DNA of 64,000 nt. It comes from Gemmatimonadota bacterium. GTDB lineage: Bacteria; Gemmatimonadota; Gemmatimonadetes; Palauibacterales; KS3-K002. Location of the stretch: the NCBI GenBank assembly GCA_020344015.1, contig CP070812.1, positions 3,609,668-3,673,667 of the forward strand. The letters run 5' to 3'. A program made the position numbers and the translations under genes. Positions 27,451 to 36,255 of this stretch are shown here, piece by piece; the first letter of the stretch is position 1, and every line of letters begins with the position of its first letter. The notes under the pieces were generated by a model. It was not told the origin of the DNA. It worked only from the letters and a program-made list of their open reading frames with translations, and searched no databases.

Positions 27451-28694
27451 ACCCGTTTGTCGTTGTACTGCTCCTGGCGCTAATCGGCCTGCTGGGGGCC
27501 CAGCTGACGTTCGCCAAGCGCGACGTGCCGCTCGGTCCGCGTATCTCGGTAGCAATCGGGCTGCCGTTCCTCTTCGTTGGATTTGCCCTCGGCCCGCACC
27601 TGCTGGAAGTCCTTTCGCCAGATATCGTCGAGCGACTCAACCCAATGCTGGCGCTCGGGCTGGGGTGGATCGGGTTGCTCTTTGGTCTGCAGCTCGACCG
27701 GGATCACCTGCGCCAGTTCCCAGGCCGCTACCTAGCAATCGCCTGGGTGCAAGCGGGCATCGCATTCGGGATCGTCTTCCTGTTCGGCTATGTGATCGCC
27801 GATGCCTGGTTCTCGCTCAGACTGGAGGCGGTTGTACTGGTGGCGGCCGCGACGGCCTGTGTATCGACGCCAGCCGCGGTCGCGCTCATATCAAACACCT
27901 ACAGGACTCGGGGACGGGTCTCACGGCTCCTGTTCTACATCGCCAGCCTGGACGCGGCGGTGGGGATCGTCGCCCTCGGGCTCACACATTCGGCCCATCA
28001 CAGCGGAGTGCTCGGGGGCCGTGATGCGCTGTCACTGTTCGAGTGGTTCGCCTTCTCGGTTCTGCTAGGGATGTTCTTCGGAATACTGTTCCTATCGCTG
28101 ACGCGGATCCGACCCCGCACTCAAGAGCTGTTGCTTTTGCTTATCGGCCTGGTCTTGTTTGCGGCAGGCACAGCTTTCTATCTATCGCTATCCCCCCTCT
28201 TCATCTGCATGATCGCGGGAGTAGTGATCGGCAATATGTCGCCGATGCGGCGGCGGGTTTACACGGCGTTGTCGGATTGGGAACAGCCCATCTACATAAT
28301 CATGCTCGTGCTGGCGGGAGCGCTTCTCGAGTTCTCATCCTGGTGGATCCCCCCACTGGTCGCCGCATACGTCGGCCTCCGCATACTCGCCAAGTGGATG
28401 GGCGGCCTGTTGGCCTCGAAGCTGCGTCCCCGAGGGATGACTCTACCTGGCACCTTCGGGCTCGCGCTCACGCCGCAGGGGGGCATCTCGCTGGCCATGG
28501 CAATTTCGTTCGTCCTTATCTACAATCCATCAGGGCCTGAACTGTCGACCGCGATCAGTGTCTTCTTCGCCACCGTGGTAATCGCCGTCGGTATCAGCGA
28601 TCTGATCGGGCCGTTCCTGGTTCGGGCGGTGCTCGAGCGGGCCGGTGAACTCGACCGTGGCCTGGCGAGCGCCGGTGCTGCAGCTGTCGACTAG
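27447..28694 (+). CDS. Cation:proton antiporter, CPA2-like
   Basis: A 415-aa membrane protein with about 12 hydrophobic segments. CPA2-like features include LALGLGWIGLLFGLQLDRDH early on, AATACVSTPAAVALISNTY in the discontinuous-helix region, and LALTPQGGISLAMAISF late. It has no C-terminal TrkA-N domain, unlike KefB/KefC, so external control by the PII-like and IIA proteins is plausible. It starts with GTG at 27447, overlapping the previous stop. The cation (Na or K) cannot be told. Confidence 0.85.
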   Translation: MNPFVVVLLLALIGLLGAQLTFAKRDVPLGPRISVAIGLPFLFVGFALGPHLLEVLSPDIVERLNPMLALGLGWIGLLFGLQLDRDHLRQFPGRYLAIAWVQAGIAFGIVFLFGYVIADAWFSLRLEAVVLVAAATACVSTPAAVALISNTYRTRGRVSRLLFYIASLDAAVGIVALGLTHSAHHSGVLGGRDALSLFEWFAFSVLLGMFFGILFLSLTRIRPRTQELLLLLIGLVLFAAGTAFYLSLSPLFICMIAGVVIGNMSPMRRRVYTALSDWEQPIYIIMLVLAGALLEFSSWWIPPLVAAYVGLRILAKWMGGLLASKLRPRGMTLPGTFGLALTPQGGISLAMAISFVLIYNPSGPELSTAISVFFATVVIAVGISDLIGPFLVRAVLERAGELDRGLASAGAAAVD

Positions 28695-28709
28695 CGCGGG
28701 AGGGGTGAC

Positions 28710-29180
28710 GTGGAGGATTGGCTGGGCATAACGATTCAGATCGTCGGAATCGTGGCGGTCGTGGTCTTGGGCGTCGGGATGATCATCCTGGCCTGGTCCA
28801 TCAACAGAATAACGCGCCGCCTGCGCAGCGTGGACAAAGCGCTGAACGAGATCGGCCGCGACGCGCGACCCGTACTCGATCGCGCCCGCGCAGTCGGCGA
28901 GAACCTAAACTTCCTCGTCATGTCGGTCCGCAAAGAGGTCGAGCGAGTGAGCGAGACGATATCCATCGCCAACGACCGTCTCGAAGACGCATTGGAATCG
29001 GCGGACGAGCGCGTTCAAGAACTGGGTGCGCTAATCGATGTCGTTCAAGGCGAGGTCGAAGACACTCTGCTGACAGCCACGTCGGCACTGCGCGGAATCC
29101 GTACCGGCGCACGGATGCTGCGTCGCAGCGGCCGGAACGATGAAGAGGCCGCCGAGGTAGAAGAAGACGAGGAGGAGTGA
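28710..29180 (+). CDS. DUF948/YtxG-like membrane-anchored coiled-coil protein
   Basis: A 156-aa protein with one N-terminal membrane helix (residues 5-32, IQIVGIVAVVVLGVGMIILAW), a long amphipathic helical part typical of DUF948, and an acidic tail (EEAAEVEEDEEE). The GTG start at 28710 follows a strong GGGAGG. The next gene is YtxH-like. In Bacillus, ytxG and ytxH are neighbours in the sigma-B stress regulon, so an envelope stress role is possible. Confidence 0.7.
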   Translation: MEDWLGITIQIVGIVAVVVLGVGMIILAWSINRITRRLRSVDKALNEIGRDARPVLDRARAVGENLNFLVMSVRKEVERVSETISIANDRLEDALESADERVQELGALIDVVQGEVEDTLLTATSALRGIRTGARMLRRSGRNDEEAAEVEEDEEE

Positions 29181-29186
29181 TCGGGG

Positions 29187-29555
29187 ATGGCCGCTGAGGC
29201 ACAGCCCGCGGACGACGGCTCCCAGACGATCGGCCGAGGCGAACCCACCAGATACCTCCTCGCCCTCACGATAGGCGCCCTGGTGGGCGCCGGACTGGCC
29301 GCAATCTGGATCCCGGAGCGCCAACGGCGCAGGCTGCCCGCTGTGGCGGCGAAACGCTATCGCCGCGTCAGGCGCGCCGGATCGGCGGCCCTGGAAGAGA
29401 TTCGCGAGGCCGGCCGCGAGCTGAGCGGCGAGTTCCGGGAGGAACTCGGCGCCACTCTGGAGGCTGCCCGAGAGGAGTTCAGAGACATGGTTCGTCAGCA
29501 GCTCGAACATGCACGGAAGGCTCTACGCCGGGAGCGTAGGGTGCGGGAGGGCTGA
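29187..29555 (+). CDS. YtxH-like small membrane protein
   Basis: A 122-aa protein with one membrane segment (YLLALTIGALVGAGLAAIW, residues 23-41) and then a basic/acidic amphipathic helix of about 70 residues (REELGATLEAAREEFRDMVRQQ). This is the plan of YtxH family proteins. AGGAG lies ten bases before the ATG. It probably acts with the DUF948 protein before it. Confidence 0.65.
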   Translation: MAAEAQPADDGSQTIGRGEPTRYLLALTIGALVGAGLAAIWIPERQRRRLPAVAAKRYRRVRRAGSAALEEIREAGRELSGEFREELGATLEAAREEFRDMVRQQLEHARKALRRERRVREG

Positions 29556-29563
29556 GCCTCCGT

Positions 29564-30583
29564 ATGGGCTGGCTGAGAATTCTTGTCCTGGCAGGTCTTG
29601 CCATCCTGCTCGTGCCCGAGCCGGCCTGGGCCTGGGGCCCCGGGATGCACATCCTGGTCGGCACGGAACTGCTCGGCGCGCTGGCGCTGTTCCCGACGGC
29701 GATCGCTGAGATCCTTCGCTGGTACCCTCTCGATTTCCTCTACGGGTCCATCGCGGCCGACATAACCTTCGGCAAGAAATACGCGCCCGTCGGTCGCAAC
29801 TGCCATCATTGGCACGTAGGCGAAGAACTCTTCGAGGCCGCCGACACCGATGCGACGCGCGCCTGCGCACTGGGCTACCTGACGCACCTGGCAGGTGACA
29901 CGATCGCCCATAACTACTTCCTGCCACGCAAGCTGCTCACTTCGGCGAACACCCAAGCAATCGGGCATTCGTATTGGGAACACCGGATGGACATCCACCT
30001 GGGTCAGGCCTACCTGCGAGCGGCGTTCCATCTACTTCAGGACTTCGACCACGCTCATAACGACCGGCTGATGGACCGCGTACTAGATCGTACCGTGTTC
30101 AGCTTCCAGACGAATCGCCTGATCTTCAAGGGAATGATCACGCTCGCCGACCACGACGGCTGGCGCGCCATGTTCGACCGCGTGCTCGATTACTCCCGCT
30201 GGGACGTCGACGACGGCGAGGTCGCAACCTGGCTGCGGTACACCTTCGACTTCGCAGCCGAGTACCTGATAAACCGCAAGGAATCAGCCGCCATTTTTCT
30301 AGATCCGACCGGTGAACGCGCGCTGGGCAAAGCTAAGATGTTGAACCGCACGCACGGCGGTCGAAAGACGAGCCGGAAGGATGAACTAGAGGGCCTGGCT
30401 GATGAGTGGTTCGGGCTGCCAGAGTTTCCTGGATGGTGGGAGCAGCGGCTGGCTGCGGAAGGAATGTGGATCGATCTCGTCCACCTGAAGGCGATCTTGA
30501 TGAGACCCAAGCAGAGCGCTTTGATGAGACGGGCAAGGAACGGCGTCGAGAGGATTAGAAAGAAGGTGCCTCTGCAGGGCTAG
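29564..30583 (+). CDS. Zinc-dependent phospholipase C-like protein, exported
   Basis: A 339-aa protein of the zinc-dependent phospholipase C / S1-P1 nuclease-like fold. A signal peptide (residues 1-23, ending AWA) would leave Trp24 as the new N-terminus, as in the mature Bacillus PLC, where Trp1 binds zinc. Candidate zinc ligands are H29 (GPGMH), HHWH, GYLTHLAGDTIAHNYF and SYWEHRMDIH. The C-terminal third is longer than the core domain. Its stop codon overlaps the gatB stop on the other strand in the four bases CTAG. Activity and substrate are not known. Confidence 0.75.
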   Translation: MGWLRILVLAGLAILLVPEPAWAWGPGMHILVGTELLGALALFPTAIAEILRWYPLDFLYGSIAADITFGKKYAPVGRNCHHWHVGEELFEAADTDATRACALGYLTHLAGDTIAHNYFLPRKLLTSANTQAIGHSYWEHRMDIHLGQAYLRAAFHLLQDFDHAHNDRLMDRVLDRTVFSFQTNRLIFKGMITLADHDGWRAMFDRVLDYSRWDVDDGEVATWLRYTFDFAAEYLINRKESAAIFLDPTGERALGKAKMLNRTHGGRKTSRKDELEGLADEWFGLPEFPGWWEQRLAAEGMWIDLVHLKAILMRPKQSALMRRARNGVERIRKKVPLQG

Positions 30584-32034
30584 CCCTTTCCCAAGCGCTC
30601 GACTAGTGCCTCACGTGCCCTTGCCGGGTCCGCCTTGCCCTCTGACTTCCGCATAACCTGACCGATGAAGAACGCCAGCAGCTTCTCTTCTCCAGCGCGG
30701 TAGCGCTCGACCTCCGCCGGGTTCCCGTCGATTGCCTCTCTGACCCAGGCCTCGAGCTCAGCGCTGCCCGCCAACCGCAGATCCTCTTCCTCCATCACGC
30801 GCTCGGCCGACTTCCCCGTCTCGAGCATCTTGCGGAACACCTGCCGGCCCAGGTTATGTGATAGTCTCCCCTCCGCCACCAGACCTATGACCTCGGCGAG
30901 ACCCTTCGGGTCCACGCCAAGCCGCTCGACGGTGAGGCCCAGATCGTTGGCGGCCGCCAGGACCTCGCCCATCACCCAGTTCGATGCCTCCTTGGCATCC
31001 GGCCTCAACCGCGCGACGGCTTCAAATAGATCGGCGAGGGCGCGCGAAGAGCTGAGGACCCGAGCGTCGTAGCCAGGCAAACCGTAGTCAGCGACGAACC
31101 GCCGCTCCTTCTGCCACGGCATCTCGGGCAAGCCACCGCCGAGTCGCTCGACCAATTCCTCGGGCACAACCAGCGTCGGAAGGTCGGGCTCCGGAAAGTA
31201 ACGGTAGTCGTGTACCTCTTCCTTGCCGCGCATCGGCCGCGCTTCGCCCCGCGCCGGGTCCCAGAGCATGGTCTGGTGCTCGACCTGATCCCCGGATCGG
31301 AGGATACGCAGGTGCCGGGCCGCCTCGTACGCTAGTGCTTTCTCCAGTTGGCTGAATGAGTTCATGTTCTTCACTTCGGTCTTCGTCATGAACTCGCTGT
31401 CACCCGCCGGGCGGACCGAGACGTTCGCGTCGACCCGCAGGCTACCCTCTTCCATGTTGCAGTCGCTGACCTCCAGATACTCGAGCGCAAGCTTGAGTTG
31501 TCCGAGAAACGCTCGGGCGGCTGCCGGCGAGCGGAGGTCCGGCTCCGTAACGATCTCAACCAGTGGGACACCTGCCCGATTGAGGTCGACCGCCGTCTTG
31601 GCTGCAAACCTATCGTGCAGCGACTTCCCGGAATCCTCTTCGACGTGCAGCCTCCGAATGCGTACGCGGCCCACGCCGCCTCCCTCATTCTCCTGGAAGT
31701 CCAGCCAGCCGTCGGTCGCCAGCGGCCGATCGTACTGGCTGATCTGATAGCCCTTGGGAAGGTCAGGATAGAAGTAGTTCTTCCGCGCAAAGACGCTGCT
31801 CAAGTGCAGTTGGCAGTTCAGCGCCAGCGCGGCACGCACGGCAAGCTCGATCGCGCGCTGATTGACGACCGGAAGGGCGCCGGGTAGACCGAGGCACACG
31901 GGACAAACGTTGGTGTTAGGCGCCGCGCCGAACTCGACTCGGCAACCACAGAACATCTTGCTGAACGTATTGAGCTGGATGTGGATCTCCAGCCCAATAA
32001 TCGTATCGTGCGCCGACGTCGCCGAAACCGTCAT
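30580..32034 (-). CDS. gatB: Asp-tRNA(Asn)/Glu-tRNA(Gln) amidotransferase subunit B
   Basis: The tRNA-binding and kinase subunit of GatCAB (484 aa), which turns Glu-tRNA(Gln), and in many bacteria Asp-tRNA(Asn), into the amide forms. GLEIHIQLNTFSKMFCGC opens the protein; YFYPDLPKGYQISQYD and RVDANVSVRP follow; a YqeY-like tail domain ends it. It lies 6 bp after gatA. Its stop overlaps the stop of the phospholipase gene. Confidence 0.97.
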   Translation of the reverse strand: MTVSATSAHDTIIGLEIHIQLNTFSKMFCGCRVEFGAAPNTNVCPVCLGLPGALPVVNQRAIELAVRAALALNCQLHLSSVFARKNYFYPDLPKGYQISQYDRPLATDGWLDFQENEGGGVGRVRIRRLHVEEDSGKSLHDRFAAKTAVDLNRAGVPLVEIVTEPDLRSPAAARAFLGQLKLALEYLEVSDCNMEEGSLRVDANVSVRPAGDSEFMTKTEVKNMNSFSQLEKALAYEAARHLRILRSGDQVEHQTMLWDPARGEARPMRGKEEVHDYRYFPEPDLPTLVVPEELVERLGGGLPEMPWQKERRFVADYGLPGYDARVLSSSRALADLFEAVARLRPDAKEASNWVMGEVLAAANDLGLTVERLGVDPKGLAEVIGLVAEGRLSHNLGRQVFRKMLETGKSAERVMEEEDLRLAGSAELEAWVREAIDGNPAEVERYRAGEEKLLAFFIGQVMRKSEGKADPARAREALVERLGKG

Positions 32035-32040
32035 CTACTC

Positions 32041-33507
32041 TTACTCCAACGCCGCCTCGCCGACCGCCTGCTCCAGCGCCCGGGCTGCCGTGAGCAGCTT
32101 CAGCTCGTCGAATTCTCGTCCGAGGAGCTGGCCGCCCACCGGCAGGCCGTATACCCGACCGACGGGGATAGATATTGCGGGCAAGCGTGCCAGGTTGGCC
32201 GTCACGGTGAACACATCCGACAGGTACATCAGCACGGGGTCATCGATCCGCTCGCCGAGACGGAACGCTACCGTGGGAGCAGTCGGAGTGAAGATCACAT
32301 CCACGCCTTCTGCGAACGCTCGCTCGAAGTCCTCGGCGATCAGACGGCGCACCCGCTGCCCGGTGCCATAGTACGCGTCGTAGTAACCAGCCGAGAGACC
32401 ATAGGTGCCCAGCACTATCCGCCGCTTGACCTCACGGCCAAAGCCAGCCCCGCGCGTCTCGCGGTACACAGCGATGGTGCTCTCCGCTCCCGACGACCGC
32501 AGGCCGTAGCGCACACCGTCGTAGCGCGCCAGGTTGCTCGACGCTTCCGCGTTCGCCACCAGGTAGTAGGCGGGGACCGCGTAGCGGGTATGTGGGAGAG
32601 AGATCTCCCGGACTTCTGCGCCGAGCCGCTCGAACCGCTCGATCGCGGCGCGACAGGCAGCCGCTACCCTCGGATCGAGATCGTCCGGGAAGTACTCGCT
32701 GGGTACGCCCACTACCAAACCCTCGGGCCCAGCGTCAAGTGAATCTTGGAAGGCGGGCACCGGAAGATCGACGGAGGTGGAGTCGAATCGATCGACCCCG
32801 GCGATAACGCTCAGCAGCATCGCGATGTCCTCGACGTTGCGAGCCAGGGGGCCTATCTGGTCCAGGCTCGACGCGAAGGCGACGAGTCCGTAGCGGCTGA
32901 CCCGGCCGTAGCTGGGCTTCAGCCCGACAACGCCGCAAAACGATGCAGGCTGCCGAACCGAGCCACCGGTATCGGAACCGAGGGCCAGCGGCACGAGACC
33001 CGCCGCCACCGCCGCCGCCGAACCACCGGAGCTGCCGCCGGGCACTCGCTCCGGGTCCACAGGATTCCGGGTTGGACCGAAACCGCTGTTCTCGGTAGAC
33101 GAGCCCATGGCAAACTCGTCGAGGTTGGTCTTACCGACGATCAGCGCTCCCGCCGCTCTCAGCCTGCGCACCACCGTTGCCTCGTAGGGCGCCATGTAGC
33201 CTTCCAGGATCCGCGATCCACAGCTTGTTGGCAGGGACGTGGTGCAGATGTTGTCCTTAACCGCAACGGGTATTCCCGCGAGTGGGCCGACCTCATCGCC
33301 GTTCTCGAAGGCACGATCCAGGTCGGCTACCTGCGTCAGCAGATCCTCTTCGCCCGCCACCGACAAGAAAGCACCCAGCGGCGGCTCCTTAGCATCTGAA
33401 CCCGCGATGGTCTGCAGCACAGACCCCAGAAGCTCGTCGACCCGCAGACGTCGCGATCGCAACGCCTCTCGCAGCTCGCGGACGCCGGGTATCATCGTCC
33501 CAGACAC
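32041..33507 (-). CDS. gatA: Asp-tRNA(Asn)/Glu-tRNA(Gln) amidotransferase subunit A
   Basis: The amidase subunit (488 aa) that frees ammonia from glutamine. The Ser-Ser-Lys triad is covered by [27 protein letters not shown] and [13 protein letters not shown]. The frame opens with GTG at 33507 (VSGTMIPG); an ATG four codons later is also possible. It lies between gatC and gatB. Confidence 0.97.
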   Translation of the reverse strand: MSGTMIPGVRELREALRSRRLRVDELLGSVLQTIAGSDAKEPPLGAFLSVAGEEDLLTQVADLDRAFENGDEVGPLAGIPVAVKDNICTTSLPTSCGSRILEGYMAPYEATVVRRLRAAGALIVGKTNLDEFAMGSSTENSGFGPTRNPVDPERVPGGSSGGSAAAVAAGLVPLALGSDTGGSVRQPASFCGVVGLKPSYGRVSRYGLVAFASSLDQIGPLARNVEDIAMLLSVIAGVDRFDSTSVDLPVPAFQDSLDAGPEGLVVGVPSEYFPDDLDPRVAAACRAAIERFERLGAEVREISLPHTRYAVPAYYLVANAEASSNLARYDGVRYGLRSSGAESTIAVYRETRGAGFGREVKRRIVLGTYGLSAGYYDAYYGTGQRVRRLIAEDFERAFAEGVDVIFTPTAPTVAFRLGERIDDPVLMYLSDVFTVTANLARLPAISIPVGRVYGLPVGGQLLGREFDELKLLTAARALEQAVGEAALE

Positions 33508-33525
33508 TGAGATTCGTCTCGCGTT

Positions 33526-33846
33526 TTACGCCTCGCCGTCGGCGGCGTCGTCCCCGCCGTCGAGCGCCGGTAACCGCGGTAGCACGAAGTAGCCTTCCCT
33601 CCAATCCGGCGCCATCTCCGCCGGCTGTCGCTCGAGGTGATCGTGATCGACCCGATCCTCCCGGGCCGGCGCCGGGTGCTCCAGTGCGCCCGTGGGTGTT
33701 GCTCCTTTCACGTCTACGTCGCGGATCGCTTCGAAGAATTCGAGGATCGATCGGCAGTCGCGGCTCAAAGCCTCGAGCTCGTCGTCGCCCAGTTCGAGCC
33801 GGGCGAGCTCGGCGACCTTTGCAACATCTTCGCGCTTGATCGTCAT
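33526..33846 (-). CDS. gatC: Asp-tRNA(Asn)/Glu-tRNA(Gln) amidotransferase subunit C
   Basis: A small subunit (106 aa) that holds GatA and GatB together. The N-terminus VAKVAELARLELGDDE is the family signature, followed by REDRVDHD and DWREGYFVLPR. An acidic tail (GGDDAADGEA) is present. It opens the gatCAB operon, 120 bp after pcrA. Confidence 0.93.
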   Translation of the reverse strand: MTIKREDVAKVAELARLELGDDELEALSRDCRSILEFFEAIRDVDVKGATPTGALEHPAPAREDRVDHDHLERQPAEMAPDWREGYFVLPRLPALDGGDDAADGEA

Positions 33847-33966
33847 CTTCCTATCTCATGTCCAACATCCGACATCCACTGACCAGATATTCAACCTAAC
33901 CTCAACTGGCCGGTGTCAAGTCTCAATACCCGTCGGGACGAGGGTGCTGTCAACCGGTGTTAACCG
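33847..33966 (-). promoter_or_regulatory. Intergenic region with candidate gatCAB promoters
   Basis: Two TTGACA boxes are visible on the minus strand (33953-33948 and 33919-33914). The first has TATTGA 19 bases on; the second has only weak -10 matches. The repeats ACATCC lie near gatC. A gatC promoter is likely somewhere here, but the exact site is not settled. Confidence 0.4.
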
Positions 33967-36252
33967 TTATTCGGCCTCTTCAAGCGACAGATTCGCATAA
34001 CGCACAACCACCTTTTTTCTGCCCACCGACTCGAAGTCGATAACCGCCTTGAGCTCCACACCGCAGCCATCGAGCGCCGCCACGGTGCCGGCGCCGAAGC
34101 GTGGGTGCCTGACTCGAACGCCCTCGGCAAGCTCGGGCAGCTCGCTAACCTCTTGCGAGACCGAGTAATCGTACGTCAGATCCCCCGGCACGATCTCACG
34201 CTCCAGACGCCAGGGACGCTCCCACCATCCGCCGCGCTCACGGCGGCTCGATACACGATCGATGTAACGGTCGGTTTCCCGTTCATCGAGCAGTTCCTCG
34301 GGCACAGGTTGCAGGAAACTGGATGGGCTCGAGATCATCCAGTCGCCGGCTCGGCGTCGCCGCTTCGCGTACGTCAGGTAGAGTTTCTTCTGGGCCCGGG
34401 TGATCCCGACGTAGAACAGCCGCCGTTCCTCCTCGAGTTCTTCCAAGCTGTCGTACGAGCGGGAGAGTGGGAACAGGCCTTCCTCAAGCCCGGAGATCAG
34501 CACCACAGGGAACTCGAGGCCCTTGGCGTTGTGCAGAGTCATGAGGGTAACGGCGTCCGCCTCGGGGTCGAGGTTGTCCACATCAGCGACGAGCGAAACC
34601 TTCTGCAGAAAGAGATCTAACTCGGTGACCGTGCCGACCTCCTCTAGGTCCTCCGCCTCCAGCGCCGATGCGGCATCGAACTCGGAGGCCGCTGCGACCA
34701 GCTCTTCAACGTTCTGGGCCCGGTCGATCCCCTCGTAGCCTTCCTCGCGCAGGTGCTCAAGCAGACGCAGCTCTTCGATCAGCCCCCCCAGCAGCTCGTG
34801 CACGCGTAGCTGAGATGCGAGCGCTCGGTAACGGTCGATCATTTGGAAGAACGACTCCAGCGTCGCCGCGCGCGCCGCCGCGATGCCCCGGATCGAGCGC
34901 GCTGTGCCCGCTGCCTCCAGAGGGCTGCAATCCGCCTCGTGGGCGGCAGCAAGCAGTGCGCTGAGAGTAGCATCGCCGATCCCCCGGCGTGGGTAGTTCA
35001 CAACGCGCAGAAACGAGGCCGTGTCCTTGAAGTTGGAAATGAGCCGCAGGTAGGCGAGCACATCCTTGATCTCGCGGCGCTCGTAGAAGCGGACGCCTCC
35101 GATAATCCTATACGGCAGGTCGACGTCTCGGAAGGCTTCCTCCAAGGCGCGACTCTGGGCGTTGGTCCTGTAGAGAACCACGAAGCTCCGATGTTCGAGG
35201 TCCGACCCATCGGAGATATGTGCCAAGATCTCTCCCGCTATCCACTCGGCCTCATCGATCTCATCCGCTGTCCTGATCAGCGTGATCGACTCGCCCAGCT
35301 CGTTGTCGGTGTAGAGATTCTTTCCTTTGCGGTTGACGTTCTCCGCGATCACCCTATTAGCTGCCCGAAGGATTATCTGCGTGGAGCGATAGTTGCGTTC
35401 CAAGCGGATCGTGCGCGCGGCCGGAAAATCGCGTTCGAACTCGAGAATGTTACGGATATCTGCACCACGCCAACCGTAGATCGACTGGTCGTCGTCACCT
35501 ACCACACACAGGTTCCCGTGCACTCTAGCGAGGAGCTCGAGAAAGCGGTACTGAGCGTGGTTGGTGTCCTGATACTCATCTACCAAGATGAACCTGAACC
35601 GCCGCTGGAAGCGGTCGAGCACCTCGGGGAACGACTCGAACAGTTCCACCGGTTTCACCAAGAGATCGTCGAAATCGAAGGCGTTCCCGGCAAGCAGACG
35701 TGCCTGGTATACGGGATAAACGTCGGCCACCATTCTGGTGAATGGATCCGAGGCTGTATCCCGAAATCCGTCTGGCGTGACTAGGTAGTTCTTGGCACTC
35801 GAGATCACACCTTGCACGGCCTGCGGCTTCCAGCGCTTGGGGACGTTACGGTCCTCCATCACGCGCTTGATCTCGCGCAGACTGTCGTCGGCGTCGAGTA
35901 TCGTGAAGCCGGGCCCGAACCCGAGGCGCGCGGCGTGGCGTCGCAGGATTCGCGCTCCCATCGAGTGGAAAGTCCCGATCCACATACCCGACGGCTCGGT
36001 GTCGAGCAGTCGCTGAACGCGATTCCGCATCTCCTCAGCCGCCTTGTTGGTGAAGGTGACGGCCATGATCACGTTGGGGTCGACCCCGTTATGTTCGATG
36101 AGATGTGCGATGCGACAGGTGAGAACCCGCGTCTTGCCGGAGCCAGCGCCGGCGAGCACGAGGAGTGGTCCCTCGACATGCTCGACGGCCTCTCGCTGCT
36201 CCGGATTCAGCGATTCGAAGTTGGCCCCCGTCCTCACGTCACCCGGCGGCAC
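33967..36252 (-). CDS. pcrA: ATP-dependent DNA helicase, PcrA/UvrD type
   Basis: A superfamily 1A 3'-5' helicase (761 aa) for nucleotide excision repair and removal of replication blocks. The Q motif LNPEQREAV, Walker A LAGAGSGKTRVL, VTFTNKAAEEM, VDEYQDTNHAQY, DDDQSIYGWRGAD, LERNYRST and LMTLHNAKGLEFP are in order, and a Tudor-like C-terminal RVRHPRFGAGTV domain binds RNA polymerase in PcrA. The start is GTG at 36252, three bases after the histidine kinase stop. Confidence 0.95.
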   Translation of the reverse strand: MPPGDVRTGANFESLNPEQREAVEHVEGPLLVLAGAGSGKTRVLTCRIAHLIEHNGVDPNVIMAVTFTNKAAEEMRNRVQRLLDTEPSGMWIGTFHSMGARILRRHAARLGFGPGFTILDADDSLREIKRVMEDRNVPKRWKPQAVQGVISSAKNYLVTPDGFRDTASDPFTRMVADVYPVYQARLLAGNAFDFDDLLVKPVELFESFPEVLDRFQRRFRFILVDEYQDTNHAQYRFLELLARVHGNLCVVGDDDQSIYGWRGADIRNILEFERDFPAARTIRLERNYRSTQIILRAANRVIAENVNRKGKNLYTDNELGESITLIRTADEIDEAEWIAGEILAHISDGSDLEHRSFVVLYRTNAQSRALEEAFRDVDLPYRIIGGVRFYERREIKDVLAYLRLISNFKDTASFLRVVNYPRRGIGDATLSALLAAAHEADCSPLEAAGTARSIRGIAAARAATLESFFQMIDRYRALASQLRVHELLGGLIEELRLLEHLREEGYEGIDRAQNVEELVAAASEFDAASALEAEDLEEVGTVTELDLFLQKVSLVADVDNLDPEADAVTLMTLHNAKGLEFPVVLISGLEEGLFPLSRSYDSLEELEEERRLFYVGITRAQKKLYLTYAKRRRRAGDWMISSPSSFLQPVPEELLDERETDRYIDRVSSRRERGGWWERPWRLEREIVPGDLTYDYSVSQEVSELPELAEGVRVRHPRFGAGTVAALDGCGVELKAVIDFESVGRKKVVVRYANLSLEEAE

Positions 36253-36255
36253 AAC

